Positions 11,170 to 22,393 of a DNA stretch of 64,000 nt are shown here, piece after piece. The stretch lies in NCBI GenBank assembly GCA_018136815.1, contig CM030933.1, positions 992,001-1,056,000 on the forward strand. The letters are read 5' to 3'. Numbering within the stretch: position 1 is the stretch's first letter; the number at the start of each line of letters is the position of its first letter. The stretch is from Isochrysis galbana (taxonomy: Eukaryota > Haptophyta > Isochrysidales > Isochrysidaceae). The position numbers and the translations under genes were made by a program. The notes beneath the pieces were generated by a model, which worked only from the letters and a program-made list of their open reading frames with translations, ran no database searches and had not been told where the DNA came from.

Positions 11170-13053
11170 TCATCGGAGCATCTGCTCGAGCTGGTGCCGT
11201 TGGGCCTCAAGAGTGCGCAGGCGCGCGAGTAGCAACTGCGCCTCGGCCTCGTTTTGGCGCAGCTGCTCGCGCACTGCTGCCACTTCGGCCGGCAGCGGCG
11301 CATTCTCCGCCTCGCCAGCAACCACAAGGACAGGCGCAACCGGGACAACGCCTCCACCAGCTACACGGTCGTAATTGTCGGAGGCCTGCTGCTCGCGGAT
11401 CTTAGCCTCAGAGATTTCGGCAGTCGATTCGAACGAGTCACGCGAGGCGTCCTCGAGGCTTGAGTCGGTCTCGCGCGAGGCGAGCGCGCGCGCCGCCTTC
11501 GTGTGGTGGCGGCGGAAACCGCCCCAGGTGGCCAGGCGCTTATAGTGCGTTGATTTCTCGCCCGACATTTCGATGGCCGAGTCATCAACGGTGGAAACAA
11601 TATGCTGCGACTCGGGCGCAAAGGCCGTGTCGTGGTGGCGCAGCTGCGACAGATACTGCACGGCTGCATCACGAGAACCCAACCCCTGCACGAGCGCCTC
11701 TGTTTGGTTGAGCGCTTGCCGCTGTTCGCAGAAGGCGCGCTGCTTGGCCTCGCCTGCCAGGGGCGTCCATCCCGCCAGCTCACCCGGTTGACGGCCCGGC
11801 GGCAAGACCGCACTCAGTTTGTGCCCCTCACAAGCATTAGGCACCCATGCCGCACCCACCCGGTCATCTTTGGCAGCGTGAGTATGCGTGACAAGCGCTC
11901 CTCGCGATGCGCGCCGGCCCCCACCTCGCTTCACCTTAACGGGGACGGGCGCCGGGCCCGAACCGATCACAAATGCCCCCGAATGCTGGCCTCCGCCGCC
12001 ACTCGACTGCGATGCAAATTCCAGAAGGGTCGCGGCCTCGGAAGACGCGTCGTTCATCGCGGTATCGCGGCTGAGCGGCGTGGCGTCGGCAGAGGCACAC
12101 GACGCCACGCCTGGCGGGTGCGTGCAGCACGACGGCTTAGACTCGGACATCGGCGCGGGCGCGGGTGCAGGCGAGCGAGTCGGAATGCGTGGCGGTGGCG
12201 GGAGCATGAGCGACGAGACTGGTGGCAGCGCATGGAGGGTGGCAAGGGCGGCCGACACGGCCGACTGAAGCGCGGGTGGGGCTGCTGCCGCATCGAGCGT
12301 CGCAGCCTCTCGTCCGCGCGAGTCGCGGTGCGCACGGAGAGCGCCGGCTTCTGAGGACGGTAGGGCAGCGAGCAGCGCTGACACGGCTGCGGGCTGGCCC
12401 GCAAGAACCAGGGCGTGCAGGACTGAGAGCCCCTCGGCCGAGCGTGCGAGTGCGAGGGTCGAGGGCGGAAGCGCGTCTGAAGAATGGGCGGAGAAGCTGG
12501 AGACGAGCGCGTCAATGAGGCGTGTGAGCGCGTGACGGCTCGCCCACACGAGCATCTCGACAAGGCCGGCAGCAACCTGCGGGGCAACCGTGACCGCTGC
12601 CGGCCGAGCGTTCGATGCTGCATACAGCTGCTGCGCGCCGTTGTCGGATGCGGCGCAAGCCGCCGTGAGGTTGTCCGAGTACTGCTGGAGTAGCACTTGC
12701 ATCGCTGCCTCCTTCTCAGGCCCCGAAGTGGAGAGCCACATCTGCAGCTGCTGCAGCAGCGCCGGGGCGAGAAGTCCTGGAAGCGGCCGCGTGAACTTGG
12801 AGGTTGAGATAAGGAGCAGCGCGAGCGCGACCTCCCTGCGGTGCATCTCGATGGCGAGTGCGAGAGCCGTGCGCCCGGTGGCGTCCTGCTTGTTCAGGTC
12901 GGCCCCCGAGAGAGCGAGCTTGACCGCTTCGTCGAACCTTCCTCCGAGCACTGCGAGCATCACTGGTGTGCGCCCTGCCTCATCCGAGGGCTCGGTGGAG
13001 GGAGTGGCGAGCGAGGGCTGGAGAGGAGTGGAGGGCACGCAGGGCGCTGCCAT
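11170..13053 (-). CDS. Ankyrin-repeat protein with C-terminal coiled coil, intronless
   Basis: A single frame encodes 627 aa and ends in TGA. Residues about 26-82 form two ankyrin-like repeats, recognisable from AGRTPVMLAVLGGRFDEAVKL and TGRTALALAIEMHRREVAL; a weaker unit lies near 207-233 (GLSVLHALVLAGQPAAVSALL). The middle is rich in Ala, Pro and Ser with basic patches. The last 38 residues form a Leu/Glu/Gln heptad coiled coil. Ankyrin repeats are protein-binding scaffolds, so this is likely an adaptor; no enzyme motif is visible and the partner is unknown. The ATG at 13053 is the first in frame after a pyrimidine/purine tract that probably holds the promoter and leader. The C-terminal half contains SREALVTHTHA-like basic stretches of no assigned function. 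Confidence 0.75.
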   Translation of the reverse strand: MAAPCVPSTPLQPSLATPSTEPSDEAGRTPVMLAVLGGRFDEAVKLALSGADLNKQDATGRTALALAIEMHRREVALALLLISTSKFTRPLPGLLAPALLQQLQMWLSTSGPEKEAAMQVLLQQYSDNLTAACAASDNGAQQLYAASNARPAAVTVAPQVAAGLVEMLVWASRHALTRLIDALVSSFSAHSSDALPPSTLALARSAEGLSVLHALVLAGQPAAVSALLAALPSSEAGALRAHRDSRGREAATLDAAAAPPALQSAVSAALATLHALPPVSSLMLPPPPRIPTRSPAPAPAPMSESKPSCCTHPPGVASCASADATPLSRDTAMNDASSEAATLLEFASQSSGGGGQHSGAFVIGSGPAPVPVKVKRGGGRRASRGALVTHTHAAKDDRVGAAWVPNACEGHKLSAVLPPGRQPGELAGWTPLAGEAKQRAFCEQRQALNQTEALVQGLGSRDAAVQYLSQLRHHDTAFAPESQHIVSTVDDSAIEMSGEKSTHYKRLATWGGFRRHHTKAARALASRETDSSLEDASRDSFESTAEISEAKIREQQASDNYDRVAGGGVVPVAPVLVVAGEAENAPLPAEVAAVREQLRQNEAEAQLLLARLRTLEAQRHQLEQMLR

Positions 13054-13059
13054 CGGTGG

Positions 13060-13428
13060 GGTGGGGTTGGGGGGGGGGGGGAGGGGGGCGTGCTGATCCT
13101 CGCGAGCGCACGTGGCTTGCTCTCACCTCCCTCGCTCTCCCTCCCTCCCTCCCTCGCTCTCTCGCTCTCCCTCCCTCCCTCCCTCTCCCACTCTCCCTCT
13201 CCCTCTCCCTCTCTCTTTCTCTCTCTCCCCGCCCCGCCCCCCCGTCCCCCTCTCCGTCTCTCCCCCCCCCCTCTTCTCTCTCTCCCTCCCTCCCTCTCTC
13301 TCTCTCCTTCCCCCCCCCCCCCCCTTCCCCCCCTCACTTTCTTCCCACCCCACCCCACCCCAACGAGGTGGCGCCCGCGAGGCGGTGGGTGGCCGCCAGA
13401 GATAAGAGAAGACCGCGGAGAGAGAACA

Positions 13429-13459
<31 letters not shown>

Positions 13460-14320
13460 GGGGGGGGGGGCCAAAAAGCCTCTCTTCTTCTCCCCCTTCC
13501 CCCGCGGCGTCGAACTCGCTGTGTGTAGTGTGTGTACACATATTGAGCCAAAGAGCCCTTTCTTTCGGTTCTGCCCCCGTCGCACACGCCCCAGACCGCT
13601 TCTCTCTCAACTCCCCCACCTGTTCTCCTCTCTAAAGGGAGCTTCCCTTTTCTGTAAGATCTCGCGGAGTGCCGCTTGCTGCCGCGCCCACCCTCTCTCT
13701 CCCCCCGCCCTCTCTCTCCCTCTCTCTCCCTCCCTTCCAGATCTTACCTCTCCACCGGGTGCACCTCGAGTTCTCATCGAAAGTCTCTCCGCCTCTCTCC
13801 TGGGGGCCGCACATCCGCTTCTCTCCGAGAAGAGGGAGAGAGAGGGGAGGAGGAGAGAGGGGGGGAGGAGAGGGAGAAGAGACCCGTGAGGGACACTAGC
13901 GATCTCGTGAAAGAAGCCGTCCGGAGTGAGAGTTGTGAGGACGAGAAGAGGGAGAGAGCTCGGAAGGGGCGGGGACCGCACACGCGCCCCGATCTGCGCA
14001 ACAGAGAAGAGAATGCCAACCCTTTATAAGGGATGTGCGGGAGGAGGCGCAGAGCGGAGTGAGAGCGCGCGAGAGAGCGCGCGCGAGAGAGATTGGAGGA
14101 GTCCAGAGGCTTCTACGATGGGCAACAACCTATTCTTTACCGCTCTACATCCATGGAGAGAGAGAGAGCGCGAGGGCGGCGGCAGAGGAAGTCGAGGCCC
14201 CCCCCCCCTCCCCCCCCCCTCCGCCGCCGCCGCCGCCGCCGCCCGCCGCGCGCGAGCTCCCCCCCTTCCCCCTCTCCTCCCCCCCCCCCGCCCCCTCTCC
14301 TTTCCTCGGAGTTCAAGTGT
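13060..14320. repeat. Long CT/AG-rich simple-sequence block
   Basis: Alternating (CT)n, CCCT, (GA)n and homopolymer C/G runs dominate, with strand switches near 13380 and 13800. All six frames stay open over parts of it purely because of composition. It lies immediately 5' of the ankyrin gene. Perfect mirror-symmetric polypyrimidine stretches here could form triplex DNA. Confidence 0.85.
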
Positions 14321-16011
14321 GTCTCTGGCCTGTCCGGACCGACCCCACCAGATCACCAGATCCGGACCGCAGCTCCGGGCGGGCGGGCCCCGACGGGCCC
14401 AATGTTGGCGCGTTGTTGGCGCGTCGGATTTGCTCTTCTGCGGCTTGCTTGTGTGGAAGGGTGGGGTGCGTGTAAGAGATAAGTGAGAGGCCAGGAGCGG
14501 AAAGAAGGTGGAACCTATTTTTGGGGTTTCGCCAACTACCAGGGCAGGAGGCCATCGCCGCTCCCCCCCCCCCCCCACCGCCCCGTGAGAGGGTGCAACT
14601 TGAGGTTCCCTTTTTTTTACCGCCCCGCACGCGCAGCTCGCCGTGAGCATGCTCACGGTCGGCATTTTTAAAAAAATAACCAAACCTGAGGTTGCAGCCT
14701 CTTGGGACGGCGATGCCCCTGGCGTGACCGAGGAGGGAGGAGGGAGGAGGGGCATGACATGCGACTCGCCCAGCGACCAGCGATGCCGCGATGCCGCTCG
14801 ACTTCGCTGGCGCCTATACTCTTCTGCATCGCAGTCCGTTGCTCGCTGCGCAGCGCTCGACGTGCAGCGTAGCGCCCTCGTCGCTTCTCTCGAACCCGTT
14901 GCCTCCTACCCGGGGCTGGGGGCCGGTGGCGCGCCGGATCCTCACGGCTCACGGGCGCCATTCGCGACGTGATGATAGCGCGCCCGACGCCGCTGACCCG
15001 CCGCGATTCCCATTCCCATTCCCATGACTACTCTCTACTCTGTGTACTATGCCGCACTCAAGAGGCTAGAGCCTCTGGCAGACCTCTGGGGTCACGGTGG
15101 TACGCTTACGGGCCCTCCTGCCCTCCTCGTCCGCCGGTGGCTAGCGCCTCCCTCGCCGACTCGCCTATCTCCGCCTCCACTCTTGAATTGCGCCCGCTCC
15201 CCCAATCGCCAATCGCCTGCCCAAGCCATGTCCGCATGTCCGCTCCGTCCTCGCGCTCGCCCTCGCGCCCAAGCCCCAAGCCCGTCCTCCCGCCTCCCTC
15301 TCCCTCGGCTGAGCTGCTGAGGAGGTGGCTCAAGCCCGCCATTCCATCACTCCGCTCTCCGCTCCGCTCCCGCTCCGGCCGCGCCAACCGCCGATCGGTC
15401 CCCTTCTGTCTCTTCGCATACATATCGAGCTCGTGGTGGTCACCCTCCATCCGTCAAAGATGGAAGATGGAAGCCGCTTGACCGCCTGATGCCGGGGGGG
15501 AGAAGGGCCGTGGGAGTTGGGAGTTGGGGGTGTAGGTGTAGAACGTTTGCTACGTGATAGTGATAGTAGTACGTGGGTGTCCTTAGCCGCGTGTGCGGTG
15601 TAAATATTATACATTTTTAAATGTGGGGCGGAAGTTGTGAAGGACTTGCTTTGAGGAGAGGGGGAGTTCGTGCTTCGTGCCCTCCCGCCGTGGATGAACT
15701 TCAACTATAACGAACCTAATCTAAACTTAATTGTGCCGTATGCAACCAAGCGGCGAGACGGTCAATATATCTATTGCATATTATGTGTACACCGTCATCC
15801 ACAATCCAGCCACCCGAACACCTACAACAGCTACAGCAAGTACCACAGCCGACGACGACTGACCCGAGCATGCTCGATCAGCGCCAAGTTTTGAGGCTAC
15901 TCACTACGGATCCCACATCGCCTTGGGCCCAACCTCAAAAATGCACCGGCGCATGCGGACACGACCCAACAACGCGCCGGCGAGGCGGTGTGAGGTCGCC
16001 TGTGCTGGTCC
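14321..16011. other. Intergenic DNA with only weak coding potential
   Basis: A plus-strand frame at 15237-15481 starts with ATG and is rich in Ser, Pro and Arg, but resembles nothing I know and lies in biased sequence. I do not call it a gene. The part near 15500-15960 is AT-richer and probably 3' flank of the pICln gene. Confidence 0.4.
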
Positions 16012-16776
16012 TCACTCCGCATCCCCCCTTGCCTCTTCTTCCGCATCATCAAACCTCCCATTGGTGCTCGCATCAAGCATGGCTTCGAACCGGTTCAAGG
16101 CAGCAGCCTGTTGCAGGCTCATCGATGAGAGCGCATCTGGGCTTGTGAAGAGCACCCCCGATCCGGCGGGCATGCCTTCCTCACCCTCCTCGCCGTCGGA
16201 CTCCTCGCCGTCCAGAGGGTCAGGGTTCAAACAGGCACACTCGCACATGGCGTTGTAGATGACGTCCAGCACGTCGTCCGCGGCGGTGCTGCTGTCCTGA
16301 AGCTCGCGTGCTGGGACGAGGCGCAGGTCCTCCCAACCCGGCTCTTCCTCCTCATCGTCGTCGTCCTCCTCACCCTCCGCCTCCCCGTTAGCCTGAGTCT
16401 CCTCCTCAACCGCGGATGCCCCGTTGCCCGTGCGTGTCCGCTTGGAGGCCGGGTCGTTCGGCTTCGTGAGCGCGGTGGTCAGCTCGCCGAGGTTGTGCTC
16501 CGGATCCAGCTGCATGAAGATGCATGGGTGCGGGAACGAGGACGTGTCGCGGCAGACTGCGTGCATCACGATCGCCGGGTAAAAGAGCGAGAAGGCGGAG
16601 AGGCTGCGTGCATGCTGCTCAGGCGTCCAGGCGACGCGCCGCGTGGTGACAAGAAGTTCGCCGGTGCCTTCGCATCGTTCATTCACGTAGACGTGGACGC
16701 GCTCGCGCACGCGCACCTCCTCCCCTTCCTCGAGCTCGGGCGGCGCGCGCCCGCGCTCGCCCACCGCCACAACCAT
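16012..16776 (-). CDS. CLNS1A: Methylosome subunit pICln (chloride-channel-regulator-like), intronless
   Basis: The frame gives 254 aa, near the usual length of about 235. The N-terminal PH-like fold is recognisable from GTGELLVTTRRVAWTPEQ and FSLFYPAIVMHAVCRDTSSF, which match the family's beta-strand order and the 'Y-P-I-hydrophobic-H-A-x-x-R' signature. An acidic loop rich in D/E follows. Next comes the conserved block LRLVPA...LDVIYNAMCECACLNPDP and the C-terminal helix ALNRFEAMLD. pICln binds Sm proteins and PRMT5 and chaperones snRNP core assembly in the cytosol. The ATG at 16776 directly precedes the PH-like domain; the upstream open frame runs into repeat DNA and is not counted. Family identity is confident from motif order. 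Confidence 0.92.
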   Translation of the reverse strand: MVVAVGERGRAPPELEEGEEVRVRERVHVYVNERCEGTGELLVTTRRVAWTPEQHARSLSAFSLFYPAIVMHAVCRDTSSFPHPCIFMQLDPEHNLGELTTALTKPNDPASKRTRTGNGASAVEEETQANGEAEGEEDDDDEEEEPGWEDLRLVPARELQDSSTAADDVLDVIYNAMCECACLNPDPLDGEESDGEEGEEGMPAGSGVLFTSPDALSSMSLQQAAALNRFEAMLDASTNGRFDDAEEEARGDAE

Positions 16777-17065
16777 CGCGCCGGCGAGCGATGGGAGAGA
16801 GGCACGAGAGGAGCGAGGGCGGGGCGGGAGAGGGGGGGAGGGGAGTTTTGTTTTCGCTCCCCCAAGCCCCCCCCCCGCCAAGGTCGCGTTCCGTACGCCG
16901 AATATGGGAATATTCCTATGGGAATATGGGACGCACTCGATATGAGATATCAAATGTCCATCGTTTTGTTTTACTATTGTATACTTTATACATGGGTCCG
17001 CGAGTATGCAATATGTAATATACACCGCCCTGCTGCTGAGGCCCTGTTGCCAGCATAAGTATAAC

Positions 17066-17245
17066 CATCCTAGCTGTGAAAAACAGTCGGTGAGGGCTAG
17101 AAAGACAATAAAAACAGGTGTTTTTGGGAATCGAAAAAAAACAGTAAAAAACAGTGCGAAAAACAGTGGGGCCACATATACCGCAAGGGGGCCTTTCCCC
17201 CCAGCGCGGAACGCCTCCGCCTCCTTTCCTCACTCCTCCGCGTCC
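17066..17245 (+). repeat. Dispersed AAACAG-rich repeat, copy 1
   Basis: A near-identical block is found at 22648-22825. Both begin with AATCCTAGCTGTGAAAAACA, contain GTTTTTGGGAATCG followed by AAAAAAAACAG and GTGCGAAAAACAGTGGGGCC, and end in CGCGGAACGCCTCCGCCTCC. The repeated AAACAG words also occur in the CTGTTTTT orientation, giving a partly self-complementary element. No coding capacity. Confidence 0.88.
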
Positions 17246-17664
17246 TGCGTGCAGCCTACGTCTGACGAATTGGAGTGGCCCATAGGGCCTGAGGGCAATG
17301 AGGAAGGAGCAAGGCCGGCGGCAGGCGTGGCGAGCGGCGAGGGAGACGACATCGGAGGTGCTGACGGGCTGAAGCCCGTCAGCAGAGGAAGGCGGGCAGG
17401 CGGGCTTGGGCGAGGGCGAGGACGGCGGCGAGAGCGACATCGAGCGAGAGGCGAGAGGCGAGGGTGAGTGAGAGGAGGAGGGCTGTGTTGGCAGGGGCTG
17501 GTGAGGCGAGGCGAGTTTGTAGGGTACGAGTGTTACGAGAGCGAGAGCGACGAGAACGAGAGCGACGGATGACGACTGACGACAGGACGTCGGACAGCGC
17601 GTTCGCCGCCGGAGGCGTCACCGCGCGCGCCATCGGCCCCAAAAGACTAAGGACACAGATCCAC
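17246..17664. other. Intergenic GC-rich segment
   Basis: I see nothing beyond a GAGCGAGAGCGAC-type purine stretch at 17530-17570. Confidence 0.4.
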
Positions 17665-17975
17665 ACACACTAAACCAAACGGGGCGAAAACTAACCACAC
17701 CTGGACGGACGGCCAAGCGTCGGCACCAGGGCAATTCAGCAACGCGCAGACATGCGACAGAGGGGTCGGCACAACGAGGACAGACCTCGCTGGGGAGCTA
17801 TGACCGATACACGGAGAGAAGACAAAGACAAAAGACAGTCATGGAACATTTGATGACATCGAGAGAAAGTAAGAGAAGAGGCGGTATACCTATCGACGAG
17901 ACCTTGAGGCTTAAAATAACCCATAGATTAGAAGTAAAAGTCTGTCATCGTATGGAATACGACACTCCCCGACTA
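17665..17975 (-). repeat. Dispersed repeat, about 310 bp, inverted relative to copy at 39541-39893
   Basis: Read on the minus strand, this matches 39541-39893 over most of its length. Shared landmarks are CGTATTCCATACGATGACAG, GGTTTATTTTAAGCCTCAAG, CTTACTTTC-TCGATGTCATC and CCCTGTTTGGTTTAGT. No stable ORF spans it. It is probably a non-autonomous mobile element or fragment. Confidence 0.88.
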
Positions 17976-18227
17976 AATTCGAGTCGTCTCGACGAGCGGC
18001 ATGGAGAGAGAACAGAGCAACCGAAATAGAAGAAATCCAGAATTAGAACGACGAGGCGGGAGAAACCAAAGATATCAGAGGAACCGAACGTTGAAAGCGA
18101 CGCTTAAAATAGAAGACGAGAGCACCCGTGGGCCCTTTGAGCACAAATTCGGAAGCTTGACGCGGCAACCTATTTGTACGCATCGTCCCACCCATTTCTC
18201 CCTTTTACAGGAGTTTTGCTCGGGTGT

Positions 18228-18455
18228 TGCGGTCCCGTCGCCCCGTGTTCATTTTCGTCTCTTCTTCTGCACCCGCGACAGCGCCGGGTCGCCCCGTTCG
18301 TGCCTCCTTCTGTGCCCTCGCCTGCTCCCGTTCGTCATGCCCGGCCATGGATCGCCCGTACCGTCCCGTGTGCTCCCATCCCGTGTTGCTTCCGGCCGCT
18401 CGTCCAGTCCCTCTCGTCCCGCGATTCATACATCCCATGTTATAGACTCACAACC
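18228..18455 (+). repeat. Dispersed repeat, about 230 bp, inverted relative to copy at 58505-58733
   Basis: Landmarks shared with the reverse complement of 58505-58733 include CCCCGTGTTCAT, CGCGACAGCGC, GCCCGGCCATGGATCGCCCG, CGTCCCGTGTGCTCCCATCC and ATACATCCCATGTTA. The copies differ by small indels. No ORF is common to both. Confidence 0.9.
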
Positions 18456-18627
18456 GCTCCTGGGGCGTGGGTTTATGAGGAGAACGCGGGCGCTTGACGT
18501 AGACCCGGGATAGGTCGAGGCCGGGCGGCTGCGAGGAGGAGGGGCCGGGCGGCTGCGAGGAGGAGGGGGCCGGGCGCGACGAGGACGGCTCTGCCACTTG
18601 GTCGATCTCTGCCTGCTTGGGATCCAT
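18448..18627 (-). CDS. Possible short N-terminal exon or small ORF
   Basis: ATG at 18627 opens a 59-aa frame beginning MDPKQAEIDQ. It contains a duplicated SSSQPPGP/PGL segment, a basic VYVKRPRSPHKP stretch, and stops close to the edge of the adjoining dispersed repeat. It could be a first exon spliced elsewhere or chance. There is no family match and no partner exon was found. Confidence 0.2.
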   Translation of the reverse strand: MDPKQAEIDQVAEPSSSRPAPSSSQPPGPSSSQPPGLDLSRVYVKRPRSPHKPTPQERL

Positions 18628-19391
18628 TGCACAAGGGAGACGCGCCGCTGCAAGAAAGAGGGAAAGAAGGGATGCGGGCCCGGTGGGGAGGGCACGAGGC
18701 GCCTCCTCATGGCTAATGGTGAACAAAGCATACTTAGTTGTCGGAACTCGGAACATACAATATACGACATACATTGCACATTGCCCGCTTTTCATGTAAC
18801 GCGGACACGCGGACTCAGTCACATTATCCACTCCACTCCGCATTCCGCCCGCCCTGAAGAGGATGTTGCACATGTTTCGGCGTGTTTCCATACGATGCGA
18901 TCCCTCACCTCCTCACCACACCAGGCCTCCTCTGCCTCTTCTTCCACTGGGTCGGCATGTATTTCGCCAGTGTGCAGTGACACATTGTGCTGCTATGCAC
19001 AACAGCTTCTCAAAGCTAGTCTTGCGTCTTACAGATGGCGGCGGTCCAACAATCGGTGGATCGACGACGTGCACGAACAATAATCGATTGACAATCTCTC
19101 TCCTTCTTCCTCCCCTCTCGCCTCTCGGCGTAACCATTCACTAGAAGCAACATCATGGCCATGCCATGGGCCGAGCATGGCTTCGGAGGTCACTTGCAAC
19201 ATAAGGTAAGGTCAAGGAAGACCTCGCGAAAGAGACACTTGGCCGCCAAGTGGGCACGGCAAGTGCCTATTTGCACGGTTGCGATGCTCCGACGGGATTG
19301 AGCCGGGCTTCTTCGTTACTACTTTGGTTAGCCGCCCGACTCAGGAAGTGGGACATCGATGATTGCTCTCATTCGCGAACCTTGTCTGATT
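18628..19391. other. Intergenic DNA
   Basis: No gene recognised. The right part should carry the 3' UTR of the BSD-module gene on the minus strand. Confidence 0.4.
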
Positions 19392-22300
19392 TCAGTGGTC
19401 GAGGCTACGAATCGTGTCGTCATTATCCATCGGCGCGAATATGAGCATCCCACTGTCAAGCTTCACCTGCATGAGCGAGGTTCATCAGCCATAAGGTGGA
19501 CATCGCAAAGTGTGTATGGCACACCAAAGCAGCGCGTCTTTAAACGAGGCGTGTGTCCGCCTAGGTAATCCATCATGACGCAGGCAACGCTTGCAGAGGG
19601 GCCGTGTGAGTATTGCTGCAGTCCGCTGGACGCTTTCTGGGTCACGACATGGGCGGGGATCTACACTCACCTGGTATGGTGCGACGAAGCCCTGTTGCAT
19701 GTGCGGGTGGCGGTAGTGTAGCCGAACGACAGTCCCGTTTGCCCACTCGCCTGGCACTCCCGGCTTCATCCGACAAGTAACGCGCGTGCCCACCTTGAAG
19801 CGGGGTGACGGCAACTCTTTGCCATCTTGCGCTTCCGTCGTCGCCGGGTCAGAGTCGGAATTGGCGGGCGCGTCCGCCTCGCTTCGAATAACCGAGTCGT
19901 TATCCATGGGTGCGAATACCAAGGGCCCGATGTCCAATCTGACCTGGCACAAGGGGTCGGATGGAGATAGTTTCACGGCCAGAGCAAGCGGCTGTGCTCT
20001 CGAGTCCATGCGCTCAGCTCCCAGCAAGCAACACTGTTCCCAAGCGCTGCCGCTCATGCCGGTGTAGCCTAGAGCCAGCGCTGCTAGCCGCTCGTGGACG
20101 AATGAGCAACATGTACGTGATACACTGAAGGACCAAGTGCGCGGCGCTACCCGCTCACCTGGTAAGGCAGCCGTGTCCCTTCAGGTGCGTGCATCGCCTT
20201 CGGAGCTTCAACACCCACTGCGATCACACGGCCATTCTCCCATCGATCGCCAATGAAGCAGCTTACACGCGAGCCGACGCCAAAGCGAAGGCCAGCAAGC
20301 TGTCTGGGCGTCGACCCGCCCTCCTCGTTTGTGCCGGAAGCTGGCGCTGCCTTGAGCAGCATGGCTTCTTGTACCACCTGACGGCACGCTTGCGTGAACT
20401 CGCGGAATGCGTGGAGGAGTTCCGCATCGTTGGAATGAGCGGTCAGTACCTGTCACATGGGAGCGGCGCGCTCCGTCGATGTACAGATACGAGGCGGCTA
20501 GTTAACAGTGGGCTAGAGCGGGAGACGAAGCAGCTCGAGCTGTTAAAGTCATATCACAGCCGCCGCCCGGTTGTTTGTCGCCGGGCCATTGGACGCGGCA
20601 TGCCTGCGCGAGGACTCTGCAGCCAAAGTCGGCTTCGATGCCGCAGTGCTCGATGTACTGCCGCTGCAAGGCAATGCACCGCATGCCCATGTCGGCGGCT
20701 GAACGCGACACGAGGTCGCGCATAGTATCGGCGGAAGCGAGCGCCCCCGTCATCCCCTGGACGAGCTCGAGGATACGTCTACGCGACACCTCGCCTGACG
20801 ACTGAAGCTCACCCTATGGCATGTAGGTATAGCGTAGCGAGTATGAGCGAAGCTAACTGCCGTGGCCCCGCGAGCTTTGGGAAGGCCATCGCAAGCGTAG
20901 CGCTTGGGTCGCCGGAGCTTGTCGACGTGCGCGTGACCTCGTCAGTGAAAGCACGCTCACCTCCTTTGGCGCAAAGAGCAGCTCTCCCACCGCGGATGCC
21001 TCCTCAGAATTGTCTTCGCCGGTGGCCTTCCCACCAGCCTGGCGAATCCTCATCGCTCTCTCGCACGATGCTCGACACGCGTGTGCGAAGCGTTGGAATG
21101 CGGCGATTACTTCGGCATCGTCGCGAAATCTACGACGGGTCCACACATGGAGACTCGGTGGATCGGCAAACGAAGCGTTGGCATTTGGGCCGGGAGAAGG
21201 ATGGTACAGCTCGGCGTGAGTAGCCGGTGAGCAGAGTAGAGCGGCTTGGCGGTATGGGCAGGCAACGTAGCGAGCGGATATGTCGCCACTTGACCACACC
21301 CTGCATGAGATTCTCTCGACGGCATGTGCAAGGTTGGCCAGAGCGTATGCAACGGGTATGGGGCATGGGAGGACCATAGCACACACTTCTTCGGGGTGAG
21401 AGCGAGCGCCTTGCAGCCGAAGCCACTCTCGATGCCGCAGTGCTCGAGGTATTCTTTCTGCAACTCCACGCAGCGGCCAGCAACCTTGTCGGGCGGATAA
21501 TCGGCGAGCTCCGCCAAAATGGACTCGTTGAATAGGGCTTCGGAGATCCCGTTTGTGAAGCGGAGCGTCAGTTCGCGAGAGAGCTCGCCGGCCGAGAGCA
21601 ACTCTCCGGGCGTTCGCATGAAGCGAGGACCGCCACCTGGGCTCCTGTGTGCTCTCTCCGCCTCCTTGGGGCTTCTTGGGCTGCCCGCCTCTTCGAGGCT
21701 CAGCTGCGCAATCAACTCATGCGTGCCGCCCGTTCGCGCACCTTCTCCTCGCTGAGAGCCCGTTGCACGACTCTCCTCTCCCTTCATGGCCGCACGCCCC
21801 CCTACATCTGCCTTGAGCATCCCTTGGCTCTCCACTCCCACCTGCCCTTCCCCCTCGCCTCCCACCCCACCATCGCGCCCTTTCCGCTCCAATTCGGCCG
21901 CCGCCACCGCCTGCCCCCCGTCTCCCTGCCGAGCGATCTCTCGTTTCGCCAGACCAGCTCCCTCGCCGCCACCTTCCCCCTCTCCGTCAAGGACCGCCTC
22001 GACGGCAGCGAAATACCTCCGCCAGAACTCCAGCTCACTCACCTTCTTGCCCACCAGCCGGTCGACACACCGCCCGAGGCGCCGATCGCGAGAGAGGCAT
22101 TCCGACGCGAGCTCCACCAGCGCCTCCCGCCACGAATCACCGTCCTCGCCATCCCGTCCCCTTCCCCCACTCTCATCGCCTCCCTCCTTCGCTTCGTTCT
22201 CTCTCTCTCTGAGGTTCTCTCTCTCTCCACTCCTCCCTGCCTCAGCGGGCCAACGGGAGGAGAAGGCGGGGGGCGGTTCTGCCAGAAAGGGGGTTTCCGA

Positions 22301-22393
22301 GCCGCTCAGGCGGAGCACGTCCGCGCCCACCTCGCCCTCCCACTCCAACTCGCGCAGGCGGCGTCGAAGAGAGTGGAGGAGAGAGGCCGCCAT
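19392..22393 (-). CDS. BSD-domain protein with two duplicated helical modules and two duplicated PYQV-IFAP domains, six exons
   Basis: Exons in transcript order are 22393-21387, 21129-20961, 20801-20604, 20449-20159, 19943-19671 and 19466-19392, giving 670 aa; all phases agree. Intron 3 is GC-AG (CAG|gcatgc); the others are GT-AG. Residues about 85-132 are a BSD-type domain with the diagnostic FWRRYF at 123-128. Exons 1-2 and 3-4 each encode a module 'LQ-(K/R)-x-Y-(L/I)-EHCGIE-x-x-FGC', followed 12 residues later by DAE and then AF-x-x-F-x-x-ACR. Exons 4-5 and 5-6 each encode 'F-x-VG-(S/T)-RV-x-C', then PYQV, an intron exactly after PYQ, and V-(R/K)-LD-x-G-x-L-(V/I)-FAPMDND...IR. BSD domains occur in TFIIH p62 and synapse-associated proteins. 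The PYQV domain is a short beta-rich module I associate with algal proteins but cannot name. Function unknown. Confidence 0.8.

Noticed and set aside
12960-13900. Several long open frames on both strands rich in Ser, Leu, Pro, Arg and Glu
   Set aside because: They are all products of CT/AG simple sequence in which few stop codons can occur; composition alone explains them.
16777-17175. Upstream extension of the pICln frame by about 130 residues
   Set aside because: It crosses an AAACAG repeat copy and has no similarity to pICln; the ATG at 16776 gives the expected N-terminus.
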